64,000 nucleotides of DNA from Cellvibrionaceae bacterium (GTDB lineage: Bacteria; Pseudomonadota; Gammaproteobacteria; Pseudomonadales; Cellvibrionaceae), in assembly GCA_021151825.1 (NCBI GenBank), contig JAGKWQ010000001.1, positions 806,001-870,000 on the forward strand, read 5' to 3'. The translations under genes and the position numbers were made by a program. The notes beneath the pieces are model-generated. The model searched no databases. It saw only the letters and a list, made by a program, of their open reading frames with translations, and had not been told where the DNA came from. The first letter of the stretch is position 1. Every line of letters begins with the position of its first letter. Positions 8,704-18,210 of the stretch are shown here, one piece after another.

Positions 8704-9897
8704 TTACGCGAGATAAACCCGCGCAAACACCGCTTTCAAATAATCCGTTTCCGGAATTGCCGGATGAATCGGGTGATCCGGCCCCTGACCGCCCTGGCCA
8801 ATAATCTGTACATGGCGGTCCAGATGGCGGCCGGCAGCACGGACAATTTCCAGCAAGGTATCTTTGCCAAGATGCATCGAACAGGATGCTGAAACCAGCA
8901 AACCATCGCGCCCCAATAAACGCATCCCCAATTCATTAATATGGCGATAAGCTGCCTCGCCGGCCTTTTGGTCTTTGCGCTTTTTGATAAACGCCGGCGG
9001 GTCCAATACCACAACATCAAAACGCTCATCGTTGGCAATCAGTTCTTTGAGCACATCAATCGCTTTACCCTGAATACCGGCAACGCGATCCTCCACGCCA
9101 TTTAGCTGAGCATTCTCCAACACGGCGTCAATGGCAGATTCAGACGCATCGACACAAAACACTTCGCAGGCACCAGCAACCGCTGCCTGGATTCCCCAAC
9201 CACCAATGTAAGAAAATACATCCAGTACACGCTTGCCCTGCACGTATTGTTGCAATTGCGCGCGGTTTACGCGGTGATCATAGAACCAGCCGGTTTTCTG
9301 TCCACCGTGTACCGGCGCAAAAAAGCGGGTGTTGTTTTCAATTAGCTCGACCTTTTCTGGCACCTCGCCATAAGCCACTTGCGTGTATTCTGGCAGGTTT
9401 TCCAATTCGCGCGCGCTGTGCTCGTTACTCAATAAAATGCCGGTGGGATCAAGTACCTGTACCAATGCTGCAACTATGTCATCCTTCACCAGCTCCATGC
9501 CGGCACCGGCGATTTGCACCACCAGGTAATCGCCAAAACGATCAACAACTAACCCTGGCAACAAGTCGGCATCGCCGTAGATCAAGCGATAAAAAGGCTC
9601 GTCAAATGCCAACTCGCGCAATGCCAATGATTGCTTGATACGGTGTACCAACAAGGATTTATTAAGAGGAAATTTTTCGTCGCGGCTAATCAGGCGCCCG
9701 CAAATCAATCCGTTGGGGTTAATCAAGGCAATTCCCAGGGGCTTGCCATTGTGTGCTGTCACCAATGCTTGCTGTCCCATCCCGAAGGTTTTCAGGGGAG
9801 ATTTTTCCACCTCGACTTCGTTGCTATAAATCCACAAATGACCCAATTTCAGGCGACGATCAGCCTGGGGCTTAAGAACAAGAACCGGAAGACTCAT
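8704..9897 (-). CDS. rlmI: 23S rRNA (cytosine(1962)-C5)-methyltransferase
   Basis: The 397-residue protein matches the RlmI/YccW family, which methylates C1962 of 23S rRNA. An N-terminal PUA domain (about 5-80, with KLGHLWIYSNEV) is followed by a small mixed domain and a SAM-dependent Rossmann methyltransferase. The latter has motif I VLDVFSYIGGWGIQA, acidic motif II FCVDASESAIDA, motif IV VVLDPPAFIKKRK and the cysteine motif VSASCSMHL. ATG at 9897 is preferred to an upstream TTG because the protein then begins SLPVLVLKPQADRRLK like its homologues. It converges with the HAD gene, with only 23 bases between their ends. Confidence 0.92.
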   Translation of the reverse strand: MSLPVLVLKPQADRRLKLGHLWIYSNEVEVEKSPLKTFGMGQQALVTAHNGKPLGIALINPNGLICGRLISRDEKFPLNKSLLVHRIKQSLALRELAFDEPFYRLIYGDADLLPGLVVDRFGDYLVVQIAGAGMELVKDDIVAALVQVLDPTGILLSNEHSARELENLPEYTQVAYGEVPEKVELIENNTRFFAPVHGGQKTGWFYDHRVNRAQLQQYVQGKRVLDVFSYIGGWGIQAAVAGACEVFCVDASESAIDAVLENAQLNGVEDRVAGIQGKAIDVLKELIANDERFDVVVLDPPAFIKKRKDQKAGEAAYRHINELGMRLLGRDGLLVSASCSMHLGKDTLLEIVRAAGRHLDRHVQIIGQGGQGPDHPIHPAIPETDYLKAVFARVYLA

Positions 9898-10237
9898 GGG
9901 AAAACTCAACTGAGAGAAAAAAGTGGGCGAATTATAAGGCTTGCACGACCAGTAGGCAGAAATAAAAACATCGCCGGCGCAAAATGCGCCAAAAGAAAGA
10001 GCTTAACGCCAGAAAAAATGCCAAGAATTGCACAAATATCAGGTGTTTTGCGCAGCAGCGCGCGTTTTTTGAACGAGCAGGACTTTATCATTGAAAGGAT
10101 ATGAGCTAACGTAAGCTTTGGCCATAAGTGCTAATAAGCTCAAGAGCTTAGCGCAGATTCTTTATGCCATTTATATCATTGAATTCATACCCGCCGCCGG
10201 GGCTAGTCATCAACGGTCGGTAACCCAGGAAGACGCC
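9898..10237. other. Divergent intergenic region between rlmI and the Ig-like lipoprotein
   Basis: These 340 bases hold no convincing gene. A short GC-rich hairpin (GGCGCA/TGCGCC, 9976-9990) and an AT-rich centre are visible; promoters for both flanking genes must lie here. The Shine-Dalgarno AGGA just before 10238 marks the lipoprotein start. Confidence 0.6.
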
Positions 10238-12259
10238 ATGCAAACCCTAAAAACAACGAAGATCGTTAGCGCAGCATTTATCAGCCTAATATTATCCGCC
10301 TGCGGTGGTGGCTCAAGTTCACCTTTAGACCCCCCCAAAAGTAGCGTCAGCTCCATGAGCTTTAGCTCTGGCGTCGTAGATACCACATCACCTGTTGCAA
10401 TTGGCTATGGTTTCGACAGCAATTTTGCCAAAGGCCAAATCGGCGTTGGTATTGGTGATGCACCGCTGGGAGCAGGCGGAACCACCAACCTGACCGTAAA
10501 TATCGTTAGTGCCACCAATACTCTGGCAGCGACAGCTACTTCGATCACCTTTAACTCCCCTTGTATTGCATCAGGTGAGGCGAGACTTACCGTTAACGGT
10601 ACGGCCACTAACGTAGTTACATCATCATTTGGTGAAGCAACTATCACCTATACCGCCAATGGTTGCTCCGGCCCCGATCAGGTAACGGCAACCGCCACAC
10701 TGGGCGGCAAACAGGAAGTTGCCAAAACAACACTGAATGTTTCGCCTGACACCATTTTATCCATCACCCCTATTGATCCGGAAGATGACCAAATCAGCCT
10801 CAAAGGCACCGGGGGTAAGGAAACAGCAATTATCAGCTTTACGGTAAAAGGAGTAACCGGGGCTCCTATTAAAAATGTGATTGTTGATTTTAGCCTTAAC
10901 TCCCAGGGCGGTGGCGCAAGCCTCGGCGGGTTGGCATTGGTAAATGCAGAGGCAACCAGCGATAAAAATGGCCTGGTATCTACCACAGTACAAGCAGGAA
11001 ATGTCGCTACATCTGTTGTTGTTACGGCAAAAGCCAGAGACACGGGTATAGCTACGCAATCCAAAAAGTTAATTGTTTCTACTGGTATTCCGGATCAGGA
11101 CAGTTTCTCCATAGCAGCAAGCGACCTTTACCCAATGGGCTGGGACCACAATCGCATTGAAAGTACTTTTACCGTGCAATTAGCTGATGCGTTCAACAAC
11201 CCGGTCAGCGATGGAACTGCCGTAAGCTTTACTACCGAAGGTGGCGCAATTGATGATGCGTGTGTAACTAAAGATGGTTTTTGCAGTGTTGTTTGGCGCA
11301 GTCAAAGCCCGAGACCCATTCGCAACAGCTCCAACACTTCTGTAGATCGCCTGTTGTGCGTCAACCCGGGCGGATTGAGTTACGTTACTGATCTTGATGT
11401 CTGCGAAAAAGAACGCGCTGGTCGTGTAACCGTACTGGCAAAAGCCATTGGTAATGAAAGCTTTATCGATACTAACGGAAATGGCCTTTATGATTTCGAC
11501 CCGGATGGTGATGGCCCAATCAAAGGCGATATATTCAAAACTCACAATGACTACCCGGGCGGCAACCCTGAGTGCGATAAAAACGTACCATTGGCCTCAT
11601 CGCAAAAATTATCAAATTCACCCAAACGCCCATGTGATGATTTGGTAGAAGCCTACCTTGATCGCAACGAAAACGGGATTCGCGACAGCGATGAACCTAT
11701 CGAAGACACCAACCCTCTTGATGGCAATTACTCATTGGAGAACGGCATTTATAACGGGATACTTTGCCGCGACAATGACCCGAAATGCACCAAAGAAAAA
11801 ATTACCATTCGTCAGGAAGCCATTCTGATTATGGTAAGTGATCACATGCTTCTAGGACCATCGCCTGAAATATTCCCTTACCTTGTGAATCAAGTTGCCC
11901 TTGCTGCACGCGTCAGAACATCATCATCTGCCGGCAGTTCAAGTAGCAGCAGTAGTTCTGTCGATACAGACCGCTTCTCAGCGACTGCATTTTTCTGGAT
12001 AGCTGACAAAAATGGTAATGGCCCACCAAAAGGAACAACGTTGGCTTTAGATACTTCATCATTGAAAGGCGCCACGGCTAAATTAAGCAACGAAGGTCCA
12101 CTGCCAGCATCGGCAAATCCAACCAGCGTATCCATCAGGTTCACGTCGGATGACTCAGGCAACCCGCCATCAGGCGTGGTTAAAGTTTCTGTAACCTTCC
12201 CAACCCCTGGCGGAGCGCTAACGACATCAGACTTTATTGATGTAGTTTCCAGACCGTAA
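10238..12259 (+). CDS. Large surface lipoprotein with bacterial Ig-like (Big_1) domains
   Basis: The ATG at 10238 (AGGAAGACGCC upstream) gives a 673-residue protein with a lipoprotein signal, lipobox ISLILSAC, acylated Cys22 and then a GGGSSS tether. The middle contains repeats with the invasin/Big_1 pattern, for example AISFTVKGVTGAPIKNVIVD and later VQLADAFNNPVSDGTAVSF. The second half contains calcium-loop-like stretches (DTNGNGLYDFDPDGDG and DRNENGIRDSDE) and a poly-serine linker (SSSAGSSSSSSSS) before a final beta-rich segment. Poly-serine linkers are typical of Cellvibrio and Saccharophagus surface proteins. A role in adhesion or surface structure is an inference; no catalytic domain is visible. 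It stands alone and ends at a strong terminator. Confidence 0.8.
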   Translation: MQTLKTTKIVSAAFISLILSACGGGSSSPLDPPKSSVSSMSFSSGVVDTTSPVAIGYGFDSNFAKGQIGVGIGDAPLGAGGTTNLTVNIVSATNTLAATATSITFNSPCIASGEARLTVNGTATNVVTSSFGEATITYTANGCSGPDQVTATATLGGKQEVAKTTLNVSPDTILSITPIDPEDDQISLKGTGGKETAIISFTVKGVTGAPIKNVIVDFSLNSQGGGASLGGLALVNAEATSDKNGLVSTTVQAGNVATSVVVTAKARDTGIATQSKKLIVSTGIPDQDSFSIAASDLYPMGWDHNRIESTFTVQLADAFNNPVSDGTAVSFTTEGGAIDDACVTKDGFCSVVWRSQSPRPIRNSSNTSVDRLLCVNPGGLSYVTDLDVCEKERAGRVTVLAKAIGNESFIDTNGNGLYDFDPDGDGPIKGDIFKTHNDYPGGNPECDKNVPLASSQKLSNSPKRPCDDLVEAYLDRNENGIRDSDEPIEDTNPLDGNYSLENGIYNGILCRDNDPKCTKEKITIRQEAILIMVSDHMLLGPSPEIFPYLVNQVALAARVRTSSSAGSSSSSSSSVDTDRFSATAFFWIADKNGNGPPKGTTLALDTSSLKGATAKLSNEGPLPASANPTSVSIRFTSDDSGNPPSGVVKVSVTFPTPGGALTTSDFIDVVSRP

Positions 12260-12266
12260 TTGAAAT

Positions 12267-12297
12267 AAAAAAGCCGACCTTGAGGTCGGCTTTTTTA
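12267..12297. terminator. Bidirectional intrinsic terminator
   Basis: The stem AAGCCGACC/GGTCGGCTT with a TTGA loop is flanked by A and T runs on either side. It lies between the convergent lipoprotein and dtd genes and can stop transcription from both. Confidence 0.93.
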
Positions 12298-12313
12298 TTT
12301 CCCGCTAAATCAG

Positions 12314-12754
12314 TTACTCCATCTCCAACATAAACGTTACCGGCCCATCATTCACCAAGCTGACTTTCATATCCGCTGCAAAAATACCTGTGGCGATTTT
12401 TGGATGTTTGCTACGTAATTGAGTTACAAAATAATCATAGAGCGCTTGAGCTTGTACCGGTGGTGCTGCCGATGAAAAGCTTGGGCGCAATCCCTTTTTG
12501 GTATCAGCAGCCAACGTAAATTGCGACACAACCAAAATCCCGCCATCAACTTGCTGGACATTACAATTCATTTTGTTATCAGCATCGGCAAAAATACGAT
12601 AAGCAAGAATTTTCTCAATCAGCTTATTGGCAGTCTCTTCCGTATCGGTTTTTTGAATACCGAGCAACAACAAAATGCCTCGCTGAATTTCGCCAACAAC
12701 ATCATTGTTTACAGTGACAGATGCAGAAGTAACGCGCTGAATTAAACCTAACAT
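12314..12754 (-). CDS. dtd: D-aminoacyl-tRNA deacylase
   Basis: Dtd removes D-amino acids and glycine mischarged on tRNA. The 146-residue product is full length and has both signature motifs of the family, SQFTLAADT (SQxTL type) and NDGPVTFMLE (GPVT type), which form the active site across the dimer. The opening MLGLIQRVTSASVTV is typical. It starts 26 bases downstream of the AraC-type gene on the same strand and could be co-transcribed with it. It ends against the bidirectional terminator. Confidence 0.96.
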   Translation of the reverse strand: MLGLIQRVTSASVTVNNDVVGEIQRGILLLLGIQKTDTEETANKLIEKILAYRIFADADNKMNCNVQQVDGGILVVSQFTLAADTKKGLRPSFSSAAPPVQAQALYDYFVTQLRSKHPKIATGIFAADMKVSLVNDGPVTFMLEME

Positions 12755-12780
12755 GAACTTTCCTGATTTAACGCTAACAA

Positions 12781-13977
12781 TTAAACAGCCACGGGCTGGA
12801 CGGTCTTACGATATTCGCTCGGCGTCATTCCCGCTTTTTTCTTGAACAAGGTATTAAAAGTCGCTTTGCTGTTAAAACCTACATCGAGCATTATGTCAAG
12901 CATGGTTTTATCGGCATAGCGATTATCAGCCAGCATGCGTTTGGCTTCTTCCACCCGATAGGAGTTAATAAATTCAAAAAAATTACAATCGAAGTGGCGA
13001 TTGATAATATTCGACAGAAGTCGCGGTTGAATTTTTAATTGGCCTGCCAATTTTTCCAGCGTAAGCGCCGGTGTTAAATAAGGTTTCTCCGCATTCATAT
13101 AACGGCTGATTTGTTCAATCAACTCCGGTTTGATTTTATCCTTCTGGCTCTCGGGTTCTTGCTCATCTTTTATGGGTTCAGGTTCATTGGTATTTTTTTG
13201 CTCCAATCCTTCAAACACACTCGAATGCCCCAACCCAAAAAAGATTAATACGCTCACCAACAAAAATGTTGTGTAGTTCCCCAGCAGCCCCATCGTTTCG
13301 AAATCAATACTGATACCGAAACCAATAGCAAGAATAATCATCGCGGCAACCAATACAGCCCATAAGCGAATTACCAAAAAGCCAATCACTAGAATCTTTA
13401 ACCAGGTTAAATCAATTTTATCAATATCAGAAAAATTGGTACGGATATGCTGGGTGTAACGTTTTATTTCAATTAAACAAATAATGCCCAATGCCACACG
13501 GAAAATCTCACGAAATAAGGTTACATAATTCATGACTTGCGGCGCTAACGCCAAATCGTATTGTTCCTGGATTGTCTTCTTGTCAATCACGTCGAGGCTG
13601 TAATAAAAAATTAACTGATAGCCAACATATAAAATAAACGGTAACAAATAAACCAGATCCGTTAATTTAAGACGATAATCTTTATAAATCAGCGAACGCG
13701 TGTACCACAGCAATAGCGGCCCTTCCAGCCAATAACCAAAACCAAATACATAAAATAAATTTGGCGACCACTCAATAGCGATGTGGCGGAACTCTTCGCC
13801 AAAGCTAATCAAAATATCCAGAGGAATCGCTGCTTGCTGCAATAAAAAGAAAGCAAGAAACACATTGCGAATATAGTGCTCACGCTGGATCGTTAGCAAC
13901 AGCAGCGCAAATAGGATGCATTGATAGGCTGTCATTAACAGCACAACATCGTGGGTATTAAAAATAACCTCGTACAT
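12781..13977 (-). CDS. Membrane-anchored AraC-family transcriptional regulator
   Basis: The 398-residue protein (ATG at 13977, with AGGAG 8 bases upstream) has two halves. Residues 1-255 form about seven hydrophobic helices. After a charged linker (KNTNEPEPIKDEQEPESQKDK is its start), residues 300-395 form an AraC/XylS DNA-binding domain with LEKLAGQLKIQPRLLSNIIN and the conserved second helix pair DVGFNSKATFNTLFKKKAGMTPSEYR. A membrane sensor fused directly to AraC-type HTH motifs suggests a one-component signal detector. The signal is unknown. It could be co-transcribed with dtd. Confidence 0.88.
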   Translation of the reverse strand: MYEVIFNTHDVVLLMTAYQCILFALLLLTIQREHYIRNVFLAFFLLQQAAIPLDILISFGEEFRHIAIEWSPNLFYVFGFGYWLEGPLLLWYTRSLIYKDYRLKLTDLVYLLPFILYVGYQLIFYYSLDVIDKKTIQEQYDLALAPQVMNYVTLFREIFRVALGIICLIEIKRYTQHIRTNFSDIDKIDLTWLKILVIGFLVIRLWAVLVAAMIILAIGFGISIDFETMGLLGNYTTFLLVSVLIFFGLGHSSVFEGLEQKNTNEPEPIKDEQEPESQKDKIKPELIEQISRYMNAEKPYLTPALTLEKLAGQLKIQPRLLSNIINRHFDCNFFEFINSYRVEEAKRMLADNRYADKTMLDIMLDVGFNSKATFNTLFKKKAGMTPSEYRKTVQPVAV

Positions 13978-14170
13978 GGGAGGGACTCCTGTAAGGCTGT
14001 ACCACATTATTAGTTTTCTAATTCAGCCAGATGCGGTGACTTTTTGTTATGACCGCACTATTTTCGGATTCGCAGAAGGATTTATGGAAATCCCGGAATC
14101 GCTGTGATCGGAATCATACCATTGAACTAAAAAAGCCAGAACCAACCAAGCCAGAAAAAAGCCCCTAATA

Positions 14171-14200
14171 AAAACGGAGCCATAAAGGCTCCGTTTTTTA
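14171..14200 (-). terminator. Intrinsic terminator after pip
   Basis: The stem AAAACGGAGCC/GGCTCCGTTTT has an ATAAA loop. It lies 14 bases beyond the pip stop in the direction of its transcription. Confidence 0.9.
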
Positions 14201-14213
14201 CCACAGGGAAAAA

Positions 14214-15185
14214 TCAGGCCAATTGATCGCCGGTTTGCAGGATTTTTTTGGCGAGGTCATCCGTTGCGCGAATCAGCGCATCCACAATTCCCGGTTCACG
14301 CGACGCGTGGCCTGCTTCGCGGATAATTTGCAATTCTGAACCAGGCCAGGCTTTATGCAATGCGTAGGCATTATCGAGCGGGCAAATAACATCGTAACGG
14401 CCATGCACAATTACCCCGGGGATATCCGCCAGTTTGTGTGCATCGCGTAAAATCTGGTTATGTTCCAGAAATGCATCATTCACAAAGTAATGGGCTTCAA
14501 TGCGAGCGAGCGAGAGGGCACGATGAGGTTCGGTAAAAGAGTCCACGACTTCCGGGCTCGGTTTCAGGGTCGCGGTACGCCCCTCCCAGCAGGCCCAGGT
14601 TTTCGCGGCTGACATTTGCATGATCTGGTTTTCACCGATCAACTGGCGATAGTAAGCACCAATCAAATCGCTACGGTCTTCCTCCGGAATTTGCGCCACA
14701 AAATCATCCCAGTAATCAGGGAACAAACGGCTTGCACCTTCCTGGTAAAACCACAGCAGGTCTTCGCGGCGACAGAGGAAAATCCCGCGCAGAATCAAAC
14801 CCAATACTCGCTCGGGATAGGTTTGAGCGTAAACAAGGCTGAGCGTTGAACCCCAGGAACCACCAAATAAAACCCATTGGTCGATTCCCAATGTCTTGCG
14901 AATCACTTCAATATCTTCCACCAGCTTTTGCGTGGTGTTGTTTTCCAGTTCGGCGTGAGGGCGAGAACGGCCAGAACCGCGCTGATCGAAAAGGACGATG
15001 CGATAAACTTCGGGATCAAAAAAACGCCGGTCGTATTTTCCACAACCTGCACCCGGCCCGCCATGAACAAAGAGCACCGGAATTCCATCGGGATTTCCAG
15101 ATTCATCGACATACAATTCGTGGGGAGGCTCTACGGCAATTTGGTGACGTTGGTAAGGTTTTATCTCTGGATAAAAAATCTGCAT
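14214..15185 (-). CDS. pip: Proline iminopeptidase
   Basis: The 323-residue alpha/beta-hydrolase cleaves N-terminal proline from peptides. It has the oxyanion motif HGGPGAGCGKYDRRFFDP (HGGPG at 41-45), the nucleophile elbow GGSWGSTLSLVYAQ with Ser110, the acid in HGRYDVICP and the catalytic His in REAGHASREPGI. Family-specific segments GIFLCRREDLLWFYQEGASR and the WACWEG region assign it to the S33 prolyl aminopeptidases and not to a generic hydrolase. ATG at 15185 follows AAGGCGAG. No signal peptide is present, so it should be cytoplasmic. It is a single-gene unit. Confidence 0.95.
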   Translation of the reverse strand: MQIFYPEIKPYQRHQIAVEPPHELYVDESGNPDGIPVLFVHGGPGAGCGKYDRRFFDPEVYRIVLFDQRGSGRSRPHAELENNTTQKLVEDIEVIRKTLGIDQWVLFGGSWGSTLSLVYAQTYPERVLGLILRGIFLCRREDLLWFYQEGASRLFPDYWDDFVAQIPEEDRSDLIGAYYRQLIGENQIMQMSAAKTWACWEGRTATLKPSPEVVDSFTEPHRALSLARIEAHYFVNDAFLEHNQILRDAHKLADIPGVIVHGRYDVICPLDNAYALHKAWPGSELQIIREAGHASREPGIVDALIRATDDLAKKILQTGDQLA

Positions 15186-15432
15186 AAACTCGCCTTGTTC
15201 GGGTCAATCGTATATGACTGGTGCGGGGTAACGTCCACTAAAGGTAGCACAGGGCCTGCTTCAAGCACGCCATTTTCGCAAGGAAAAGCAGATACGTGCC
15301 ACATATTTTGGCGCCAGGGCCGGTTTATTGTTCAAAGTCGCCTCTCTTTTTCCACGACACTACCGGCACTCCTGACATAAACTGTCAGTACCTGACTATA
15401 GGCTGCCAACATTCTTCACGAAGGAGCACGCC

Positions 15433-16224
15433 ATGCATCGCGCAGAACGCCTTTTCCAACTGACTACCCTGCTACGCAATCGCCGCACCGTATTGACCGC
15501 GAAACAATTAAGCGACCATTTGCGTGTATCCGAACGCACGATTTATCGCGATATCCAATCCCTGAGCCTTTCCGGCGTGCCTATCGAAGGCGAAGCGGGT
15601 GTGGGTTATCGTTTGTCTCATCGCTACCAATTGCCGCCATTGATGTTTGATCGCGAAGAGGTGGAAGCCTTGCTCCTCGGCGCACGCATGGTGAGCAGTT
15701 GGGGCGATACCGATATGGCGATCCACGCCAACCAGGCGATCCAGAAAATCCTCGCCGTACTGCCCGATCATTTACGCCACAGCGATGAAACCCTGCCACT
15801 CCTCGTCCCCAACATGGAAGAGGTGCAAAAGTATTACACCGCCCACAGCCAACCTATGCGCGAAGCTATACGTTTGCGCCGCTGCGTGATTATCGATTAT
15901 GTGCGTGCCGATGACGCGCAAAGCTCGCGCACCATTGAACCGCTCGGGCTAATTTTCTGGGGCAAAGTCTGGACGCTGGTGGCATGGTGCCAATTGCGCA
16001 ATGATTACCGCACATTCAGGTTGGACCGCATTCAATCCACTGTCATTTCCGATCAGGGTTTTGAAACCCACGATAATAAAAGCCTTAAACATTTTCTGAA
16101 CCTAATGAAGGAAAAGTGCGAGCAGGAATCGGAAAACTTTGTGACTGGCCAATCCTCAGCCAAAGAAATTGTGCATGAAGAAAATAGGCAAAAAGACGTT
16201 CTACCGGAATTAATCGACGCCTGA
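15433..16224 (+). CDS. WYL-domain transcriptional regulator (YafY-like)
   Basis: The 263-residue protein starts at ATG 15433, preceded by AAGGAGCACGCC. Residues 1-60 form a winged helix-turn-helix (MHRAERLFQLTTLLRNR, then SERTIYRDIQSLSLSG). The WYL domain (about 130-215) carries LRRCVIIDYVRADDAQ, IEPLGLIFWGKVWTLVAWC and the arginine-containing FRLDRI that binds ligands or nucleic acid. A 45-residue polar tail (after about 218) is not typical of the family. Members often control DNA-damage or stress genes, and the next gene is a DNA glycosylase 28 bases away, which suggests co-transcription with tag. Confidence 0.88.
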   Translation: MHRAERLFQLTTLLRNRRTVLTAKQLSDHLRVSERTIYRDIQSLSLSGVPIEGEAGVGYRLSHRYQLPPLMFDREEVEALLLGARMVSSWGDTDMAIHANQAIQKILAVLPDHLRHSDETLPLLVPNMEEVQKYYTAHSQPMREAIRLRRCVIIDYVRADDAQSSRTIEPLGLIFWGKVWTLVAWCQLRNDYRTFRLDRIQSTVISDQGFETHDNKSLKHFLNLMKEKCEQESENFVTGQSSAKEIVHEENRQKDVLPELIDA

Positions 16225-16252
16225 ATTGAAACCAACTTAATTGGAGTTAACA

Positions 16253-16852
16253 GTGACAAAACAGGAAAAATGCCGCTGCAGCTGGTGTGGCGACGATCCG
16301 TTGTATTGCGAATACCACGATCAGGAATGGGGTGTTCCCTTATTTGATGAGCGAAAATTATTCGAATTTTTAATATTGGAAGCCGCACAAGCAGGGCTTT
16401 CCTGGATCACAGTGTTGCGCAAACGCGAAAATTATCGCAAGGCATTTGATAATTTTGATCCGGAAAAAATTGCGCGCTACACCCCGGCAAAAATTGAAAA
16501 GTTAATGCAAAACGAAGGTATCATCCGCAATCGTTTAAAAATTGAAAGTGCGATAAAAAATGCAAAAGCCTTTCTGGAAATGAAGAAAAACGGTGAAAGT
16601 TTTAGTGATTTTATCTGGAGTTTTGTCAATCACAAACCGATCCAGAATAAATTGCGTGGCATGCAGGATGCGGTGGCCAGTACGCCGGAATCCGATGCCA
16701 TGAGCAAAGCGCTCAAGAAGAAAGGTTTCAACTTTGTCGGCACCACCATTTGCTACGCCTACATGCAGGCCTGCGGCATGGTTAATGATCATTTCGCCGA
16801 TTGTCATCGCCAGAAAGAGTGCGTGGCTCTCGCCAACCAAATCACTCGCTAG
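16253..16852 (+). CDS. tag: DNA-3-methyladenine glycosylase I
   Basis: Tag removes 3-methyladenine from alkylated DNA. The protein is 199 residues when started at GTG 16253, chosen because TTGGAG lies 6 bases upstream and the alternative TTG overlaps that very site. The zinc-binding ends of the fold are present: CRCSWCG and YHDQEWG at the N-terminus, and DHFADCHRQ at the C-terminus. The substrate pocket segment FEFLILEAAQAGLSWITVLRKRENYRKAF is well conserved. It lies 28 bases behind the WYL regulator on the same strand. Confidence 0.95.
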   Translation: MTKQEKCRCSWCGDDPLYCEYHDQEWGVPLFDERKLFEFLILEAAQAGLSWITVLRKRENYRKAFDNFDPEKIARYTPAKIEKLMQNEGIIRNRLKIESAIKNAKAFLEMKKNGESFSDFIWSFVNHKPIQNKLRGMQDAVASTPESDAMSKALKKKGFNFVGTTICYAYMQACGMVNDHFADCHRQKECVALANQITR

Positions 16853-17016
16853 CAATTGTTTTATCTACATCGCTTAACACTCCTTGAATTGCCTGCCACT
16901 GGCAGGCTTGTTACCCTGCCCCCCATTATTAGAGTCAACCGACAAAGGTTGAACACACCTGGCAAAGCACATTTCACCCTGTTTTAACAATTTATTGAGT
17001 TAATTGGAGCTTATCG

Positions 17017-18144
17017 ATGAAATATTCCCTGCTGGGTGCCGCCTTGTGTTTTTCACTGGCAATACCACTCGCTACTGCCAAACCGCTGGATATCAAAACT
17101 GAAAATGGCACTATTCGTGTAAACACCATTGCCGAAGGCCTGGAAAATGTCTGGAGCCTCGCATTTTTACCCGATGGCAAAATGCTGGTGACAGAAAAAC
17201 CTGGCCGCATGCGTATTGTTTCGCTCGATGGAAAATTAGGTGAACCGTTACAGGGGCTGCCAAAAATTTATAATCAGGGGCAAGCCGGTTTGCTGGATGT
17301 CGTACTCGCACCGGATTTTGCGACCAGCAAAAAAATCTATTTCAGCTATTCAGAGCCGGGCGACAAAGGTACTAACAGCACCGCCGTCAGCTATGCGACG
17401 CTGAATGGCAATAAGCTGGAAAACGTCACGCGGGTGTTCAGCCAAAAACCAAAAATTGATTCCAATAACCATTTTGGTTCACGGTTAGTGTGGGCGGCTG
17501 ACGGTACTTTGTTTATTACGCTGGGTGATCGCTACAGCGAAAAAGATAAAGCGCAAACACTGGACAACCATCAAGGCAAAGTCATTCGTATCAACGCCGA
17601 TGGCTCAGCACCAAAAGATAACCCTTTTGTAAAAACCCCGGGCGCATTGCCGGAGATATGGTCTTACGGCCATCGTAATATGCAAGGCGCAGCTATCAAT
17701 CCTGTTACCAAAAAACTCTGGACTGGAGAACATGGCCCACAAGGAGGCGATGAATTAAATATTGATGAGCCGGCAAAAAATTATGGCTGGCCGGTGATTA
17801 CCTATGGTGAGAATTACGGTGGCGGAAAAATCGGTGAAGGCACCCACAAAGAAGGCATGGAGCAACCAGTCTACAAATGGGTTCCCTCCATCGCAACTGC
17901 CGGTTTTATTTTTTACACCGGCGACAAATTCCCGCAATGGAAAAATAATATTCTGCTAACCAGCCTGCGCGAACAAGCGTTGGTTCGCTTAGTGGTAGAT
18001 GGCGATAAAATTACCAAAGAAGAGCGCTTGCTAAAAAATGAATTAGGTCAGCGTTTACGCTCGGTAATCCAAGGGCCAGATGGACTTGTCTATGTTGTCA
18101 CTGACGAGAGCAAAGGCAAAATTCTGCAGATAGCACCGCTATAA
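17017..18144 (+). CDS. PQQ-dependent soluble aldose sugar dehydrogenase (YliI/Asd-like)
   Basis: The 375-residue protein has a Sec signal peptide (MKYSLLGAALCFSLAIPLATA, 21 residues). It folds as a six-bladed propeller of the glucose/sorbosone dehydrogenase family. Diagnostic motifs are NVWSLAFLPDGKMLVTEKPG, NHFGSRLVWAADGTLFITLGDR (active-site His and Arg region) and the signature GEHGPQGGDELN. The family oxidises aldose sugars in the periplasm with PQQ and calcium. PQQ synthesis genes are not in this window. It is transcribed alone and ends at an intrinsic terminator. Confidence 0.92.
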   Translation: MKYSLLGAALCFSLAIPLATAKPLDIKTENGTIRVNTIAEGLENVWSLAFLPDGKMLVTEKPGRMRIVSLDGKLGEPLQGLPKIYNQGQAGLLDVVLAPDFATSKKIYFSYSEPGDKGTNSTAVSYATLNGNKLENVTRVFSQKPKIDSNNHFGSRLVWAADGTLFITLGDRYSEKDKAQTLDNHQGKVIRINADGSAPKDNPFVKTPGALPEIWSYGHRNMQGAAINPVTKKLWTGEHGPQGGDELNIDEPAKNYGWPVITYGENYGGGKIGEGTHKEGMEQPVYKWVPSIATAGFIFYTGDKFPQWKNNILLTSLREQALVRLVVDGDKITKEERLLKNELGQRLRSVIQGPDGLVYVVTDESKGKILQIAPL

Positions 18145-18153
18145 GCCGAAACT

Positions 18154-18182
18154 AAAAATTCCCGCTCTGGCGGGAATTTTTT
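18154..18182 (+). terminator. Intrinsic terminator after the PQQ dehydrogenase
   Basis: The stem AAAATTCCCG/CGGGAATTTT with a CTCTGG loop is followed by T residues. It is only 9 bases past the stop codon. Confidence 0.9.
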
Positions 18183-18210
18183 TGCGTATCCATTGAGTGA
18201 AGTACTAGTG

